64,000 nucleotides of DNA from Oegoconia quadripuncta (GCA_949316235.1 OX438741.1:39942067-40006066); one strand, 5' to 3'. Numbered from the stretch's first letter, positions 9,800 to 21,834 are shown. The notes: generated by a model not told the origin, from the letters alone. Numbers and translations: made by a program.

Positions 9800-10030
9800 T
9801 GACTACTATCTCACCCAATGGAAAGTGACGATGTATCCTGTAAAACACTGAAAGGCATGCGACCCTACGGCGGTGTTCAAGGCTTTGCAATTTGCCGGTA
9901 ACCGTTGAGTCATCGCCTATATGTCTTATGGCGCGTCGTTCCACAGAATCGAGTGCAGCCAGTTGGTACTTGGCTGATCCGTCCCAGAGGTGACAGCAGT
10001 CTGAGCTTGGTAAACCTCCAGCAGCTGCTT
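9800..10030 (-). pseudogene. Jockey-clade reverse transcriptase C-terminal fragment
   Basis: The minus strand encodes a continuous segment with CCHLWDGSAKYQLAALDS, VERRAIRHIGDDS and LEHRRRVACLSVFYRIH. These are typical of the region after the catalytic domain in arthropod non-LTR retrotransposons. The catalytic YXDD box and endonuclease are absent. The frame is lost after about 9830, so this is a dead 5'-truncated fragment. Confidence 0.8.
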
Positions 10031-10319
10031 TGGTGTGAAATGCCGCCTGACCTTAGAGAGCTTATATTACTCAGTTGACAGCTTTTTAAATGATAAGGAC
10101 ATTTGAGAAATTATATAATAATAAAAAATATGTATCTTTAAATTATATTAAATAAGTACATAACATACAATACTCATCTTCACTTAACATCAGGCCTCTT
10201 ATTTCTTACATTTTAATTTAATTTCTACATTGTCCAGAGCCACGCCTAAGCTTAAAAACAAAAATATAAAAAAATCGTTAGCCATTGGAAAGTCGCCCAT
10301 ACTTTCTTTGGTGGCAGCA

Positions 10320-10450
10320 ACTACTCTACAGGGGGGGAATGAAAATCAGCAACACTGCTGAGTCCCTCCCTACCCATTCATCACAATACTGTGGTTCTCG
10401 ATTCTATGTATGCTTGTTTTTTTTTCTTTTTTGTGATGAATAAATACCTT
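10320..10450. repeat. Fragment of a dispersed repeat with AATAAATACC end
   Basis: TTTGGTGGCAGCAACTACTC, CAGCAACACTGCTGAGTCCC and a terminal GAATAAATACCTTTTATTATT (ATT)n run resemble a retrotransposon 3' end. A related, inverted piece lies at 39320-39405. Confidence 0.4.
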
Positions 10451-10468
10451 TTATTATTATTATTATTA

Positions 10469-11069
10469 AGTGCCAACCCGTTGTGCTTAAAAAAAAAATA
10501 ATTTGACAATTTCAAGGTTTCCTGTATGACATTTGTATATTTTTTTTTAATTATAAAAATAAGTTAATTTAAGGAATTTGACTATTTAAAGATGTGTCCT
10601 GTTTTTGTGTGTAAATAATTATCTGATTTTAATGTACTTATTTCGTTCATATTTTTTTGGATGTTATTTTTATATTTGTATACCTATCGGCTGAACACGG
10701 CGCTCAAATACTTAATTTAAACATCTACTATTGTAAATCCTGTGTTTTACAAATTGATTGATTGATTGGTTATTACGATGTTGGTTAACTGAATTTACCA
10801 CGAGCTGACGTCCAGCAGCTCATGGAGTCAAAAATTCTTCGTAAAACACCCGGAATGTATAAATACGAAATATGATTTATAAACTCATTCATCGGCGGCC
10901 AGTGAGATACGTTGATCGTCGTCCAACAACGATAGCGCGTTTTAAAATACAACTCGCGACATCTAGCGGCTTACTTTGTGAATCAATTGGGAAGGGAAAC
11001 TGCGGCGGTGAAAACTAAAGAGAACTATATACAACTTCAATCAAAAAAGGCGGGGTTTTATGTATTTTG
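10469..11069 (+). repeat. Duplicated block, right copy
   Basis: This is the counterpart of 8612-9152, starting with the same SINE-A tail (CCAACCCGTTGTGC). It differs by an extra 70-80 bases at about 10668-10750. Its 3' part is the left arm of the foldback element at 10789-11662. Confidence 0.85.
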
Positions 11070-11662
11070 AAAAGAAAAAACAAAAAAAAATTACATTGAA
11101 AAATCACCTTTTTTATGTGGCCCAAAGTCTAAATCTAAACGGGCTGTCGTGGTATTTCGATATCGCATAAAGTGTTCGAGATATAAGAGCTTTAATTCGA
11201 AAATTCATTCACAAAAGAAAAATGACTTTTTCGAAAAAAAAATCACCATCTCCACTTTGAGCCCTCAACCATTCCCGTAGCCCCAAAACTCGGGACATAA
11301 GGACAATTTCACAATCTCAGCGAAAATGGATGACTATACTGAAGCGATCGTAAAAACATTATCAATGTTACAAAAAATACATAAAAAGGAGGGGCCTTTT
11401 TCGTTGGAAGTCGTTTAGTTCCTACTTTTAATTTTCACAGTCGCAGTTTCCCTTCCCCATTGATTCACAAAGTCATCCGCTAGATGTCGCGAGTTGTATT
11501 TTAAATCGCGATAACGTTGTTGGAATACGATCAACATATCTTACTGGCCGCCACTAAATGAGTTTTTGAATTCTGAAGCAATACATTTTATGTCGTGCTA
11601 AATGTGATTGGAATTTTTTGCATCCATGAGCGGCTTAACCGTCAGCTCGTGGTAAATTCACT
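10789..11662. mobile_element. Foldback DNA element with ~260-bp inverted arms
   Basis: The left arm 10789-11063 and the right arm about 11410-11662 are inverted copies. They share CCACGAGCTGACG, GCGGCCAGTGAGATACGTTG, CGACATCTAGCGG and TTGGGAAGGGAAACTGCG, with some divergence in the right arm. The spacer, about 11070-11400, has no recognised coding. The element is non-autonomous. Confidence 0.8.
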
Positions 11663-11725
11663 TATCCGTCATCATGATAAGATAAGCTATAAATGATTAT
11701 ACGCTCTAACACAAAAATAATTGTA

Positions 11726-11883
11726 TGATGAATACGGACATGTGTACCCGAGTCATGGATGTTCTTCATTTATATATGTATTTATTCACAAAAAAAATGT
11801 ATTTGTGTAGTGTATCAACCATCTGGTATCCACAACACAAGCCTAGTTGCTTAGGGTGAAACTAGATGGCGCTGTCAGCATAC
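11726..11883 (+). mobile_element. SINE-B, head missing
   Basis: It starts at TGATGAATACGGACATGTGT and ends AACTAGATGGCGCTGTCAG. The tRNA-like head is absent. Confidence 0.85.
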
Positions 11884-12004
11884 GGCCAAGTATATTAAAA
11901 AAAAATTGTTATGTGTGTCATTGACAATTTTTTTTATATAACATTGATCGAATTAACCAATTTTTTATTTGCAATATTATTTATGTGTAAATTATTTATT
12001 ATTC

Positions 12005-12330
12005 AAATCAAAAATGCTTCATTTTGTAGGTACACAGGGCACACTTAAAATAGTCAGATTTTACATTTTTAAAGCTACTGCTTGTTCAAAAGGCAATTTT
12101 CCCCTGAGAACAAGCAAGAAACTCGAGAGGTTGCTCTTTAAAAAAAAAGTTTTTTATATTACAAAAGGGCACTATAATATTTCATTATTAATTGTGAAAT
12201 AGCCTGGTTATGCGAACGAGCTGGTTATGTCCATGTATGTTTATCATCTAAATAATCTGATATTTTATAATATGGTTTGATTGAGACATTGGTAAATCGC
12301 ACGAACGGCTCGTTTCTGTAAAACAAAAAT
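12005..12330 (-). mobile_element. CR1-type LINE 3' end
   Basis: The minus strand shows the 3' UTR shared with 17040-17310, 26995-27540 and 41716-42100: GTTATGCGAACGAGCTGG, CAAGCAAGAAACTCGAGAGG, ACTTAAAATAGTCAGATTT. At 12298-12325 a residual coding piece matches the FVLQKRA motif at 46185. The 3' end is at 12005. A MITE-2 follows directly. Confidence 0.75.
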
Positions 12331-12334
12331 TAAA

Positions 12335-12718
12335 TATTACCTATGAAATTGGCGTTTTGTACGAAGAATTTCATTAAGACTGATTTCTCCATACAAACAT
12401 TTTTGTTTTTTTTTTGAGAACGGCAAATCCAAATTTAGTTAAACTTTGTGTGTATCATCGGATAACATTAAGTTAAGTATAGGCAGCGTTAATTTTTAAA
12501 AGTAACCGCTTTATAAAAGTTTCAGCGAAACTAAGAAATGATTATGGGAAGCACATGAAAAGAGCTCTGTTCAAATTTTTTTTATTATGTGATTTAGCCC
12601 AGAAATTAAAATATATTTCATGTGAAATCTTGAAATAATAATCTATTTTCCAAATAAAAAACAAATTTGGATGTAGCTTTGAAAATCGCAGGAATCGGTA
12701 CATATGATTAAAGACCGA
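12335..12718 (-). mobile_element. MITE-2 (mariner-like ends)
   Basis: Its left end TTACCTATGAAATTGGCG is the family terminus in reverse orientation. The internal order matches the plus-oriented copies at 23519, 36352, 40733 and 54420. The open frame at 12542-12733 (-) is the same spurious frame seen in the other copies. The outer right end has lost the perfect terminus. Confidence 0.85.
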
Positions 12719-15700
12719 TATAATCTGCGGCATTTCCCCACAGCAGGAAACCGTTTAGACATCAAGTTGTGGAAACAACTGAAATATACTAATCAAGCTG
12801 TATTTATATCTGATATTTGTGGATTTTTTTGATTGCATTCGCTGCAGAGCTTTTTCGCCAATTTATGGATATGAGGACCCCATTTTTTTGTGTTTACTAC
12901 AACAGTAGTATACATAAATGGATACAATTTTACCAGTGTGGTGAGATCGCTATACACTCAATACATTTATATACATATTATTTTTTCTACATATTATTAC
13001 AAAGGAATACATGATGTAGGTATTCAAATAATATGTTTTTCAATCAATCAATCATTTATTTATTTTTCTCCACATTATAGCATTATTGTACATTAGAGTT
13101 AAGTATAGCTAGGGACTATAATTCTATGTGGAGACTGGTGCCTGAACTAGGGAAACCTGTGTCTCAGGTAACCAGGTCTCCATCCCACGGTTTACGAAAA
13201 AAAAAAAGAAAAGTTAATATTGATAAAAAAGTAAGAAAGAGACGATGGAAATAATAATTATTGGTGCATTTGTGTATTGCGTGTGTGGATTTGTGATTGC
13301 GCGTTTTAGAACGTTTTAACAGTTTTGGTATCTAAAGTAATGCCCAAAAATACTATAGAATCTACGAGGTCTAAAATGGCATTTATTATCATTATATTTG
13401 TGGGCATAATCATTTTCTCGGGGTTATTCCAATTTAGAGTTAGGTATCTTAAATTTAATATAAGTAATTATAATTTTTAACTAAATAAATCTCGCGGCTC
13501 GAATTTTCTTCTACATAATTGTAAAAAATGTAAATATTTCTATCTATTCTATCATCTCTACATTATATTTGATTTTTAGTTTTGTTTATTAATTTTGGAA
13601 GGGTTTATTGTATTTCGGGTCATTTATAACGGCATGTACTTTAGTTTGATGCAAGAAAAAAGAATAAAATAAGTTGTTGTCTCCCTCTCGCATCTCTGCA
13701 TGCGGCAATGCGCAGTCGGTAGCGAGTTTGTGGTGTTGCCATGTTTTTAATACCCACAATTTGGGGGAAAACTATGATTATTAAGGTAAAGCTTAATATA
13801 CTAGTAAAATTATTCAGTAAGGTGACGATCGTCTTATTTACAATTTATTTAAAGGCTAGACTCTAGAGGTTCTTGCATAATATTGTAACTTAAAAAATGG
13901 AGTGTCGGCAATTTGTATATTCCTTAGTTTCAATATCATTTGTATACGCTCAATCTACTGTTCTCTAACCAACCCTGTCATCGACTGGAAGAAAACTTTC
14001 TATAGGAAAAGTCTACCGCTGTAATTAAATTATATACTATGTAAAATTCATGTATTTATGTTGTACAAATAAAGAAATACAAACACCTGAAGTTCAGGTA
14101 GTATTGGAGCTTCTAATTACTTATCACGAAGATAAGCATGGTGAGTTCATAAGGCAATGTCTTACTTGTATGTATAAATGCAGAGGTAAGTATACACTCA
14201 TTTTACACATGGTTTTCCTCTCCCAGGGTGGGTCGAAAGAACAGCACCTAGTTCTTTGAGCTAAGCATAATCCTGAGCCCACTCCTCTTTGCCATAGGGT
14301 ACACACAATTGCTGTATTTGTCTTTATATTTTTTGTAGTTTACTTGTGGCGAATAAACTATTTTTTTTCCTTTCTTTCTCAGTATTACAATAAGTGGAAA
14401 GATGAATATCATTAAAATTAAGCAAATAAATAGGGCAAAAGTATATACTCGTAGTCACGTTTGCTATTCGTTTGGCGTGGAAATTCTTGGATAGGTCTCC
14501 AACAGTGGCGTATATCGGTTACGACCCCGGTTCTTTTCCATTGAATGTAGTTCAGCTTAACACTGACTGTCAGGTGACCACTAGTCTGACCATTAGTCCA
14601 GCAAGAACGTAAAGCTGATTGCTTAAAAGCTATAGAATCTTGAGCATCTTTAGGATAAGTGTACTAAGTCCGTGAATCATTTGGAGGTTCCATTGCAAAT
14701 CAGCGTTGTAGTGAATGCTGATGCTGAGTTGGAGACCTCTTTCACTCCACCTCGCGACTCCGACAATTAGATGGCATACACAATGTTTACTTTTTAACAC
14801 CCGATCCAAAAACAGGGGTGTTATAAGTTTGACCGCTATGTGTATGGGTCCGTCTGTGGCAACGTAATTCTTAAACGGGTGAATCGATTTGGATGCGGTA
14901 TTAGTATTTGAAAGCAAGTTTTCTAGAGGTGGTTCTTAGACATGTTTCATCAAAATCGGTTTCTAAATTTTGAAGTTATAGTTATTGTATGTGTCTCGCT
15001 CGACTGTGTAATACTTGGACCCAATTGATTGTTTGTGTCATAAGATGGGAGAATACGTTTTCCTTTCTTGTAAGCTATCAAAATTGATATTAATAATATG
15101 AACCTTCTATCAAAGATATAAATAGGAGCAACAAAAAGCAATTGAATTTTTTTACCGTTGCCGTGTAATTCGAAGATTTCAAAATACACCATTTAATGAT
15201 AAGACGTAGTAGTTACTATGTGGTTTGACAAGGTAGCCTATTCTTAACCGATTATCATTCAATAGTCAACACTACTCCGCTAAAATAGAATATTATTTTT
15301 AGCTACAAACAAGTTGGGGTTAAAATTAAAATTCCAGGTTTTTTTGAGAGCGCGTCTGACAACACTGGCAGTCTTATTTCAACGCTAGCTAGAGCGGAGC
15401 GATCACGTTCGCCCAATAATTATAATGAAATTTTCGTGAAACACGTAAAAAATTATACTAGCTTTAACTAAAATGATTATTGTATGTTTATAACGACGTC
15501 ACGTTAAATTATAGTGCTTTTTTTCGCCGTATTCCCTATATTACGGATATACCTAACATGAGAAAACCGGTAAGGGATTTTAATTAAATTATAATTAATT
15601 ATAACAGTTACAATGTGTACACCAAAAAGAACCTTATAGTTATTATCGCATTTAAAAAATCTAGTTTGTTTTTTTTTTTATAGAAAGTAGAAAGTATTTT

Positions 15701-16480
15701 TGTAAACAGCTTACATTATAAAAAAAGTCAAAGTATTACTAAATAATCTTTAACACTTTAAATTCGTTGTGTAAAATATCATATTGTTGTTGAGTTTCGT
15801 ATGAACGGCGCGTTTCTGCTTCAGAGGCATGGTTTTCGTGTAAAATCAATAACTTTCGCGCACTGGGAGACGCGTTGTACCGTAACGCGGCCGATAGAGC
15901 CTTATAATTGTCTATGGTATACCACTATTTACTTTCATTTAATTCCTCTTTTATATTTCCTAAACAATATTATAATTTCATATTTGCAACTACTCTTAAA
16001 TTTAGAAATTTATGGAGTAAACGTCCTTATCAAGAAAAATGAGACGATTACTTCAGACATTCACAGTAGCCTAGACGGTGAACTTGATAACTGTACAATT
16101 TCATTTCTAACCCATACTATTTTGAAAGAATAGATTACCAGCGTACGTACGTAGTTATTTTAGTGACAAAATATAAAATTATGAAAACCTTGACTGTAGT
16201 CTGATATCCATTTTATTTTTAAAATTATAAACGCAACGTTCGAAAGTATATGACTGTTCCCGCCCATTTCATCTGTCATGGAGATCGTATATTAAATTTT
16301 TATTGCGCTTTGAAGGTATTTTTTTTTTAACTCATAAATCGTGTAAATAGGGATGGCCATATCATCAAATTGCTTTGAATTATTAACGATATCTGTTTAA
16401 CAAAATATATACTAATAAACAATGAAAATATCATTTCATCTCTGATGAATGTAAATTAAAAAGGTCCAATTTAAAAATTT
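12719..16480. other. Repeat-poorer AT-rich stretch, no gene recognised
   Basis: I recognise only a LINE-like end at about 13036-13192 ((AATC)n next to TTATTTATTT, with GCCTGAACTAGGGAAACC) and a segment at 14040-14370 ending in GCGAATAAACTATTTTTTTT that resembles a retroelement 3' end. The open frames at 14050-14259, 15801-16133 and elsewhere have no domain signature, so I do not call them. A short GC-rich patch lies at 13680-13740. Confidence 0.4.
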
Positions 16481-16804
16481 TTAAAATTCATACATACATA
16501 CTTACATAACATCACGACCTTTATCCCAAATGGGGTGTTCAGACATATCCCAAACAGTAGTGTTTGGATGTTCCATACATCAATGAATCAATTTATTATT
16601 GCTTTCACATGTGTTTTTATGGTCTTAGGTTTACGTAATATTTGTAGGTATCACATGTGTACCCCTCAGGTAGGGTTGCCATACGTCCCATACATACGGG
16701 ACTGTCACCGTATTTGACCATCCCGTCCCATATTACTATATGTCCCGTATTTGTCCCGTATTTTGACAAAATATGGAATAGAATAGAGAGGTGAGGGGCG
16801 CGAG

Positions 16805-17025
16805 CGCGATATCCACTACTTCAAAACTTCAAACTTCAAGCATTTATTTCAAGGGAAGATACATGATATCATTTGTTGAAAGTCAATTTAAATCTATTGA
16901 AAATAAAAATAGGGCTAAGCATTTTTCGGTCAGTCAGTATGTCCAAGCTACCACCGCTTCGGAAAGGGAAATCATCTGTGGGAAAAGAAGCGGCGCAAGA
17001 AACCCATAGGATCATTTTTCTTTTC
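16805..17025 (-). mobile_element. LINE 3' end (GCTTGAAGTTTGAAG family)
   Basis: The minus strand reads CTTCCGAAGCGGTAG-type words, TTTCTTGCGCCGCTTCTTTT and an AAATAAATGCTTGAAGTTTG end. The same sequence lies in plus orientation at 34465-34640. Confidence 0.65.
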
Positions 17026-17039
17026 TTTTTTTTATATGT

Positions 17040-17310
17040 ATAAAATCAAAATAAAAAAGTACTTTATTTTGTAGGTACAGAGGGTACACTTAAAATAGTC
17101 AGATTTTACATTTTTTAAGCTACTGCTTGTTCAAAAGCCACTTTTCCCCTGAGAAGATCAAGCTAGAAACTCGAGAGGTTGCTCTTTTTAAAAAAGAGGT
17201 TTTTATGTTATAAAATTATTAATAATTATTTTATATTATAATATTTCATTATTAATTGTGAAATAGCCTGGCTACGCGAACGGGCTGAAATAATCTGATA
17301 TTTTATAATA
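17040..17310 (-). mobile_element. CR1-type LINE 3' end
   Basis: The same 3' UTR as 12005-12330 appears (ACTTAAAATAGTCAGATTT, AAACTCGAGAGGTTGCTC, AATAGCCTGGCTACGCGAAC), with its 3' end at 17040. It abuts another LINE end, giving a cluster of truncated insertions. Confidence 0.75.
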
Positions 17311-17821
17311 AGTAATAAGAGTATACAACTAATACAATTTTATAATTTTTGGGAGCTGGGCGAAGTATACCAAGCACTTTTGTCATTCAGGTAGTCACTA
17401 ATTTTGTAATAAGAAGAACGATGAGTGTGATGTGTTTGACGACGTTTTGTGTGTGTGTCCAGTCTTTGATCAGATGCACATTAATAATGCGTGTTCCCGA
17501 GTACGCGCTTTTTTAAATATTTGAGGTTAGCTAGGGGGAGTTTTTCGGATATGCGCGAAGCTTATACCTCCTTCAGCGCCACATAAAGGTGGAACATATG
17601 AAAGGCCTTACGGTCAATCGGTCAGTGAGCGCTCTATCAGATTTCCTTTACCTGATTTATATAAGTGTTTATTTTTCTAGAAGTAAGCACGTTCCAAGAG
17701 TATATTTGCGAGTAACAATCGATCATTTATTTGCAAGAATACTTAACAAATAAAGGACAAAGAAATAAAAGTAAAAGCATAAATGCTTTTATGTGTTCTG
17801 TGGTAAAAGATACTGTCAAAT

Positions 17822-17880
17822 AGATAGATAGATTGATAAAGCCTTTATTTGTTTCCACAGTCACACACATACATTTAGCT
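17822..17880 (-). mobile_element. LINE 3' tail with TAGA repeats
   Basis: (TAGA)n followed by TTGATAAAGCCTTTATTTGT and TTCCACAGTCACACACATAC is the complement of the ending at about 48210-48260. It is a short truncated insertion. Confidence 0.5.
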
Positions 17881-18165
17881 TATACATATTGATACACAGA
17901 TAAGGTAATACATCAACAACAATAACATAATATTGTAACACTAACGCAAGTGTGTGCTGCAGCAGTACAAATGGGTCATAGCTCAGTGTATCAGATTGCT
18001 CATTGAGCAAAACACTGATTTTCTGATTTTTAGGGGATCCTAAGGAGAAGAGCAACTTGAAACCTTTAATATTTAATTGCACATCTTTCATTATTGTGTG
18101 TCTATCGGGATTCGAACCCGCAACCGTTGGTTTCTAAGGCAGTGTCACTACTCAATACATTTAAG

Positions 18166-19540
18166 GACCCGTATGGTGTAGTGGTTAGAAATTCTGACTG
18201 CTGTACCAAAAGATAGCGGGCTTGAATTCCGCTAGGGGCACATGTTTGATGAATACGGACATGTGTACCAGAGTTATCGATGTTTCATTTATTTACAAAA
18301 CGAAATGTATTTACGTATTTATCAACTATCAGGGGCCTGTGTAATAAATGACAGGTGACAATCCGACAATTTATCAATTTTTTGATTAATAAAGATTATC
18401 ACTGACAAATTTGTCACGGCGGAAAATCTACAAATATGTCGACTTGTCGCGACAATTTGACATAATTCAGTTTCTCTTGACAGGCGACAGGTGACAATTC
18501 GCCAGGAAAAACTTGTCAAATTTGTTTTATCAAACACTAATTGTCATTGTCACTAGATGTGTGGACATATTTGTCGAATAGTTACAGATTTTCGACGGAT
18601 AAGCGCGCAGCGGAAACTGTACGAACAATAAAAAAAATAAGATAAGATAAGATGTTTATTTACCAAAACGGACCATACATAATTATACATTTGCTGTAGC
18701 GTCCACACTAGGCTAGGCCTGTATCGTGGATGCCAAAATTTCCATATTAGAGAAACAATTTAACTGGTCATTACATTTTATAAGTAACATCATCTGTTAA
18801 ATTAGAATTAGGGAGATAGACATGCATGCAGAACTAGCCTTAGATGTAACTAGCACGTTAGAATTGTACAAGTTGCGCGTGCGCATGTGTGCGGGTGTGA
18901 GATCATTTAATTAAAATTTGCATGCTTCTGCCTATTAACAACAAGAAAGGCAAACTAACTGACATAAATATGTTTCCTTAATATGTTGTATCAAGAGTAA
19001 GCGAGTAAATGTGTGTAGCAGAGGATGTGTGAGGGTGCATGTATGGTTTGTGTGAGGGGGGTGTGCTTGTGTGTATATTAATGATGTTAATGTCGTCAAT
19101 AGATAGCAGTACTAGTGAAATTGAATATGTGGTGGTACGAGACGTCGCACATTGAAACCAAGAGTTAACTTTTCTTTTAATGTAATTGATAGAATATATA
19201 TTATCGTTCTATGAAACAGTTTCTCGAGTATATCTACCGCGGAGTAATAGCAACTTCAGCACACAACAAGGAGAAATATACCTCGATATTGTGTTGTGAC
19301 AAGTATGTCAGAAAAAGTGACAAATTTTTAAATGACCATGACAAATAAATCATTGAATATTTTTTTAGACTCGACAGGTAAAATCTGACAATTGTATTTT
19401 ATACGGCGTTTTTCGCGACAATTCGACTTATATGTCAAAAAGTGACATAATTGTCGAATTGTCACGTTTATCCATAATAAAAGTCTAGTTGCTTAGTCTG
19501 CAACTAGATGGCGCTGTGTGTATGTCCAAGGATATTTATA
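18166..19540 (+). mobile_element. SINE-B split by a 1.15-kb element
   Basis: The left part 18166-18330 has the A box (TGGTGTAGTGGTTAG), a mutated B box (GGCTTGAATTCC) and the body as far as TTATCAACTATC. The right part resumes at 19483 with TCTAGTTGCTTAG and ends AACTAGATGGCGCTGTGTGT. The insert 18331-19482 therefore landed in an older SINE. Confidence 0.82.
18331..19482. mobile_element. TGACA-rich inverted-repeat element (undescribed type)
   Basis: Both ends are dense in TGACA/TGTCA and GACAATT/AATTGTC words. The left end reads AATAAATGACAGGTGACAAT; the right end is its approximate complement (ACAATTCGACAATT, GTGACATAATTGTCG). The middle, about 18620-19250, holds unrelated sequence including a LINE-like tail (GATAAGATAAGATGTTTATT). 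It has no transposase frame. Confidence 0.65.
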
Positions 19541-20400
19541 TGTCGGAGATGGATGTGGGCGTTGCGAGCGACCGGGACGGTGCCAGTTAGGTGGTAAAGG
19601 GTAGCTCGGGCAATGGCGATATTTTGCAAACTACTATAGACGAATAGACAACGTATTCACATTCGATTATGATCATGAAACCTGAGATGATTACTGGTGA
19701 ATAGTAAACATTTGCACTTCCCTCATGCCATACAACTTGGCCCTCGCGTGCAGTCTGTGGAATTCAGCCGCATCTAGTATACAATTTCTTCTTGCTCAAA
19801 TCCTATGATCAACTTCTTATTTAACTAACGACTCACCGGATTCTTCCACGCATCGGTGATAGTAGGTAATCAGAATCACTCCCAGTCGTTGCTGTGTTCA
19901 GTGGAGCTCCTACTCCTTTGAAGGCTGGTAGCAAAGTCCCTCTCATTTCCGATGTGCTGACCTAATATTACTGTTAACGTCGTCACAGCACCATTTTCGG
20001 TCGTCGCCACCAGGTTGACTTCCCATAGCAAACCGCGTGTTATGATAATCATTTGACCGTTTAATTTATGAATGCTATCGCTAATTTATCGCTATCTACG
20101 ACATATTAATTTATTACAATGTGCAAAAGTTGATGCAAAGCTCACAGAGATTGGAATTTTAGTTTTGAAGTGTCTTTTACTGTCACCTATTTTTACTCGA
20201 CTGCCCCAGGAAGGTGGGTAATGTTTCTCGAGTGTACGTATGTACTTTTTTTTTTTTTTTTGTACCATTGTTATTTTAACTTCTTGTAGCCTAAACGGCT
20301 TGCCCGATTTTGAAGTATAAAGGTATTGTCGGATTCGTCTTCATCCTCAGAGTGTCAGATACATTTAATGGCAAAGTAGCCAAGATGGCGCCCGGAAATT
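19541..20400. other. Slightly GC-richer stretch, origin unknown
   Basis: The sequence from 19541 to 20050 is less AT-rich than its surroundings and has short open frames on the minus strand, but I could not match it to a gene or a named retroelement. It may be a decayed transposon. A T run and AT-rich DNA follow. Confidence 0.35.
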
Positions 20401-20414
20401 ACAAATTACAAATT

Positions 20415-20662
20415 ATAAATAAATATATAAATATTTCGGACACTTAAACCAATCATCTAGTCCCAAACTAATCAAAGCTTGTGCTATGGATACTAGATAA
20501 CGGATAAACATACATAAATATTTATATAAATGTTTATATAAATTCCTTTTATTGTATGTATGTTCGTATTCATCACACAAACATTTACCCCTCGCGGGAT
20601 TCGAACCCGCAACCGTTGGTTTCGCTGACAGGGTCATTATCCACTACACCAGCCGGTCGTCA
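20415..20662 (-). mobile_element. SINE-B2 (tRNA-derived), full length
   Basis: Read on the minus strand the head starts GACCGGCTGGTGTAGTGG with a good A box and has GGTTCGAATCCCGC as B box. The body differs from SINE-B and ends AAGTGTCCGAAATATTTATA. Both strands give the false frame containing LAGFEPATVGF, a known artefact of tRNA-derived SINEs. Confidence 0.85.
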
Positions 20663-20849
20663 ATTGCTGCCGGGTTTTGGTTTCTAAATGCATATATTGT
20701 TATTAACTCTATTTTTTCTTATACAGAAAATGCTGAGCAGGTGAGAACATCGTTCACCGCCAGCGAAAATGCGCTGGATATTTCCAGTACCAGGTATGTA
20801 AATACACAATGTTCACTAAAAATCCACGGCAAAGAGAACTCAGTTCTAC

Positions 20850-21400
20850 CAGCAGAATAGCGCTTGGGGACGGAATGGTCCATTAGACATTAATGTATCA
20901 GAAATCACTCCCTCCCACTAAGCAGAATCGCATTTGGGGACGGAATAGTTTACAAGTCATTGATGTAGCATGGACATAGCTGTCTTATTATTCATATAAT
21001 TGTAACCCATAATCTGTTTAAAAGAGCAACCCTAGAATTTCTTGCCCGTTCTTCTCTGGAGAGTCAGCTTTGTGAATGAGCAGTAAATTTAAATGTAATA
21101 TTAATAGTGACGTTTTCAAGTGATAATTTAATCCTATGAAATAAAATATTTTGATTTGATTTGATTTAATGGAGGAATGAGAACAAACTCCAACCAAGCA
21201 GAATCGCGCTTGGGAACCAAATGGTCCATTAGATATTAATGTAGTAATCAGAAAGCACTCCCCACCAAGCAGAATCGCGTTTTGGGGACGGAATAGTTTA
21301 CAAGTCATTAATGTAGGAATGAGTTTGGAGTATATACTCCAACGAAGCAGAATCAAGGTTGGGGACCGAATGGTCTATTAGACATTGATCTAGTTAATGT
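20850..21400. repeat. Interrupted ~71-bp minisatellite
   Basis: The word AGCAGAATCGC plus TTGGGGACGGAAT recurs at about 20850, 20921, 21198, 21269 and 21347 (spacings 71, 71 and 78 within groups), with ATTAGACATTAATGTAG-type sequence between. A CR1-type LINE end at about 20966-21170 separates the two blocks, so the array predates that insertion. Confidence 0.8.
20966..21170 (+). mobile_element. CR1-type LINE 3' end inside the minisatellite
   Basis: The plus strand reads GTTTAAAAGAGCAACCCTAG, TTCTTGCCCGTTCTTCTCTG, CTATGAAATAAAATATTTTG and a (GATTT)n tail. It is the complement of the 3' part at 45582-45760. Confidence 0.78.
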
Positions 21401-21407
21401 ATAGACT

Positions 21408-21560
21408 GGTAAAACCAGTTTTTAAAGAGTAACCCCTCGAGTTTCTTATTGGGTCTTCTCAGGAGAAAATGCATTTATGTATGCATTTTATGTTATGCAC
21501 AACAAGTATGTTAAAAATGTATAAAATTTACTATTTTAAGTATACTCTGTGTACTGTGGC
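21408..21560 (+). mobile_element. CR1-type LINE 3' end fragment
   Basis: AGAGTAACCCCTCGAGTTTC, TTCTCAGGAGAAAATGC and TTACTATTTTAAGTATACTC follow the CR1-type 3' UTR pattern with an internal change near 21470-21510. Confidence 0.65.
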
Positions 21561-21597
21561 GACGGTCCGAGGAGAACGCTCTTATAGAGGTTTAAGG

Positions 21598-21834
21598 GCC
21601 CGCAGTCTCGACATAGATAGCAACCGATTTCGGTCGTTAACTCCTAACGATCTTATTCTAAATGTTATAGTGTTCATAATCATATCGGTTTTTGTTGGAA
21701 TCCTGAATCGTAGTTTCAATGGAAACCGATATTTTGATACTAAAGACTCTAATTCTCCAATTAAAATAACATTGTTAGGACTTAGCGACCGAATTCGATA
21801 ACAACGTTTCGCTATCTATGTCGAGACTGCAGGC
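21598..21834. mobile_element. MITE-7 with 24-bp inverted ends
   Basis: The left GCAGTCTCGACATAGATAGC and the right GCTATCTATGTCGAGACTGC are exact complements. The interior is palindromic in part (AACCGATTTCGG, AAACCGATATTTTG). A divergent relative with GGCAGTATCTCG lies at 34135-34310 inside another element. Confidence 0.85.

Noticed and set aside
20552..20860. Open frame of 102 codons containing LPLAGFEPATVGF
   Set aside because: It runs antisense through the tRNA-like head of a SINE-B2. This peptide is a well-known artefact of tRNA-derived SINEs, as is the frame at 26278-26544.
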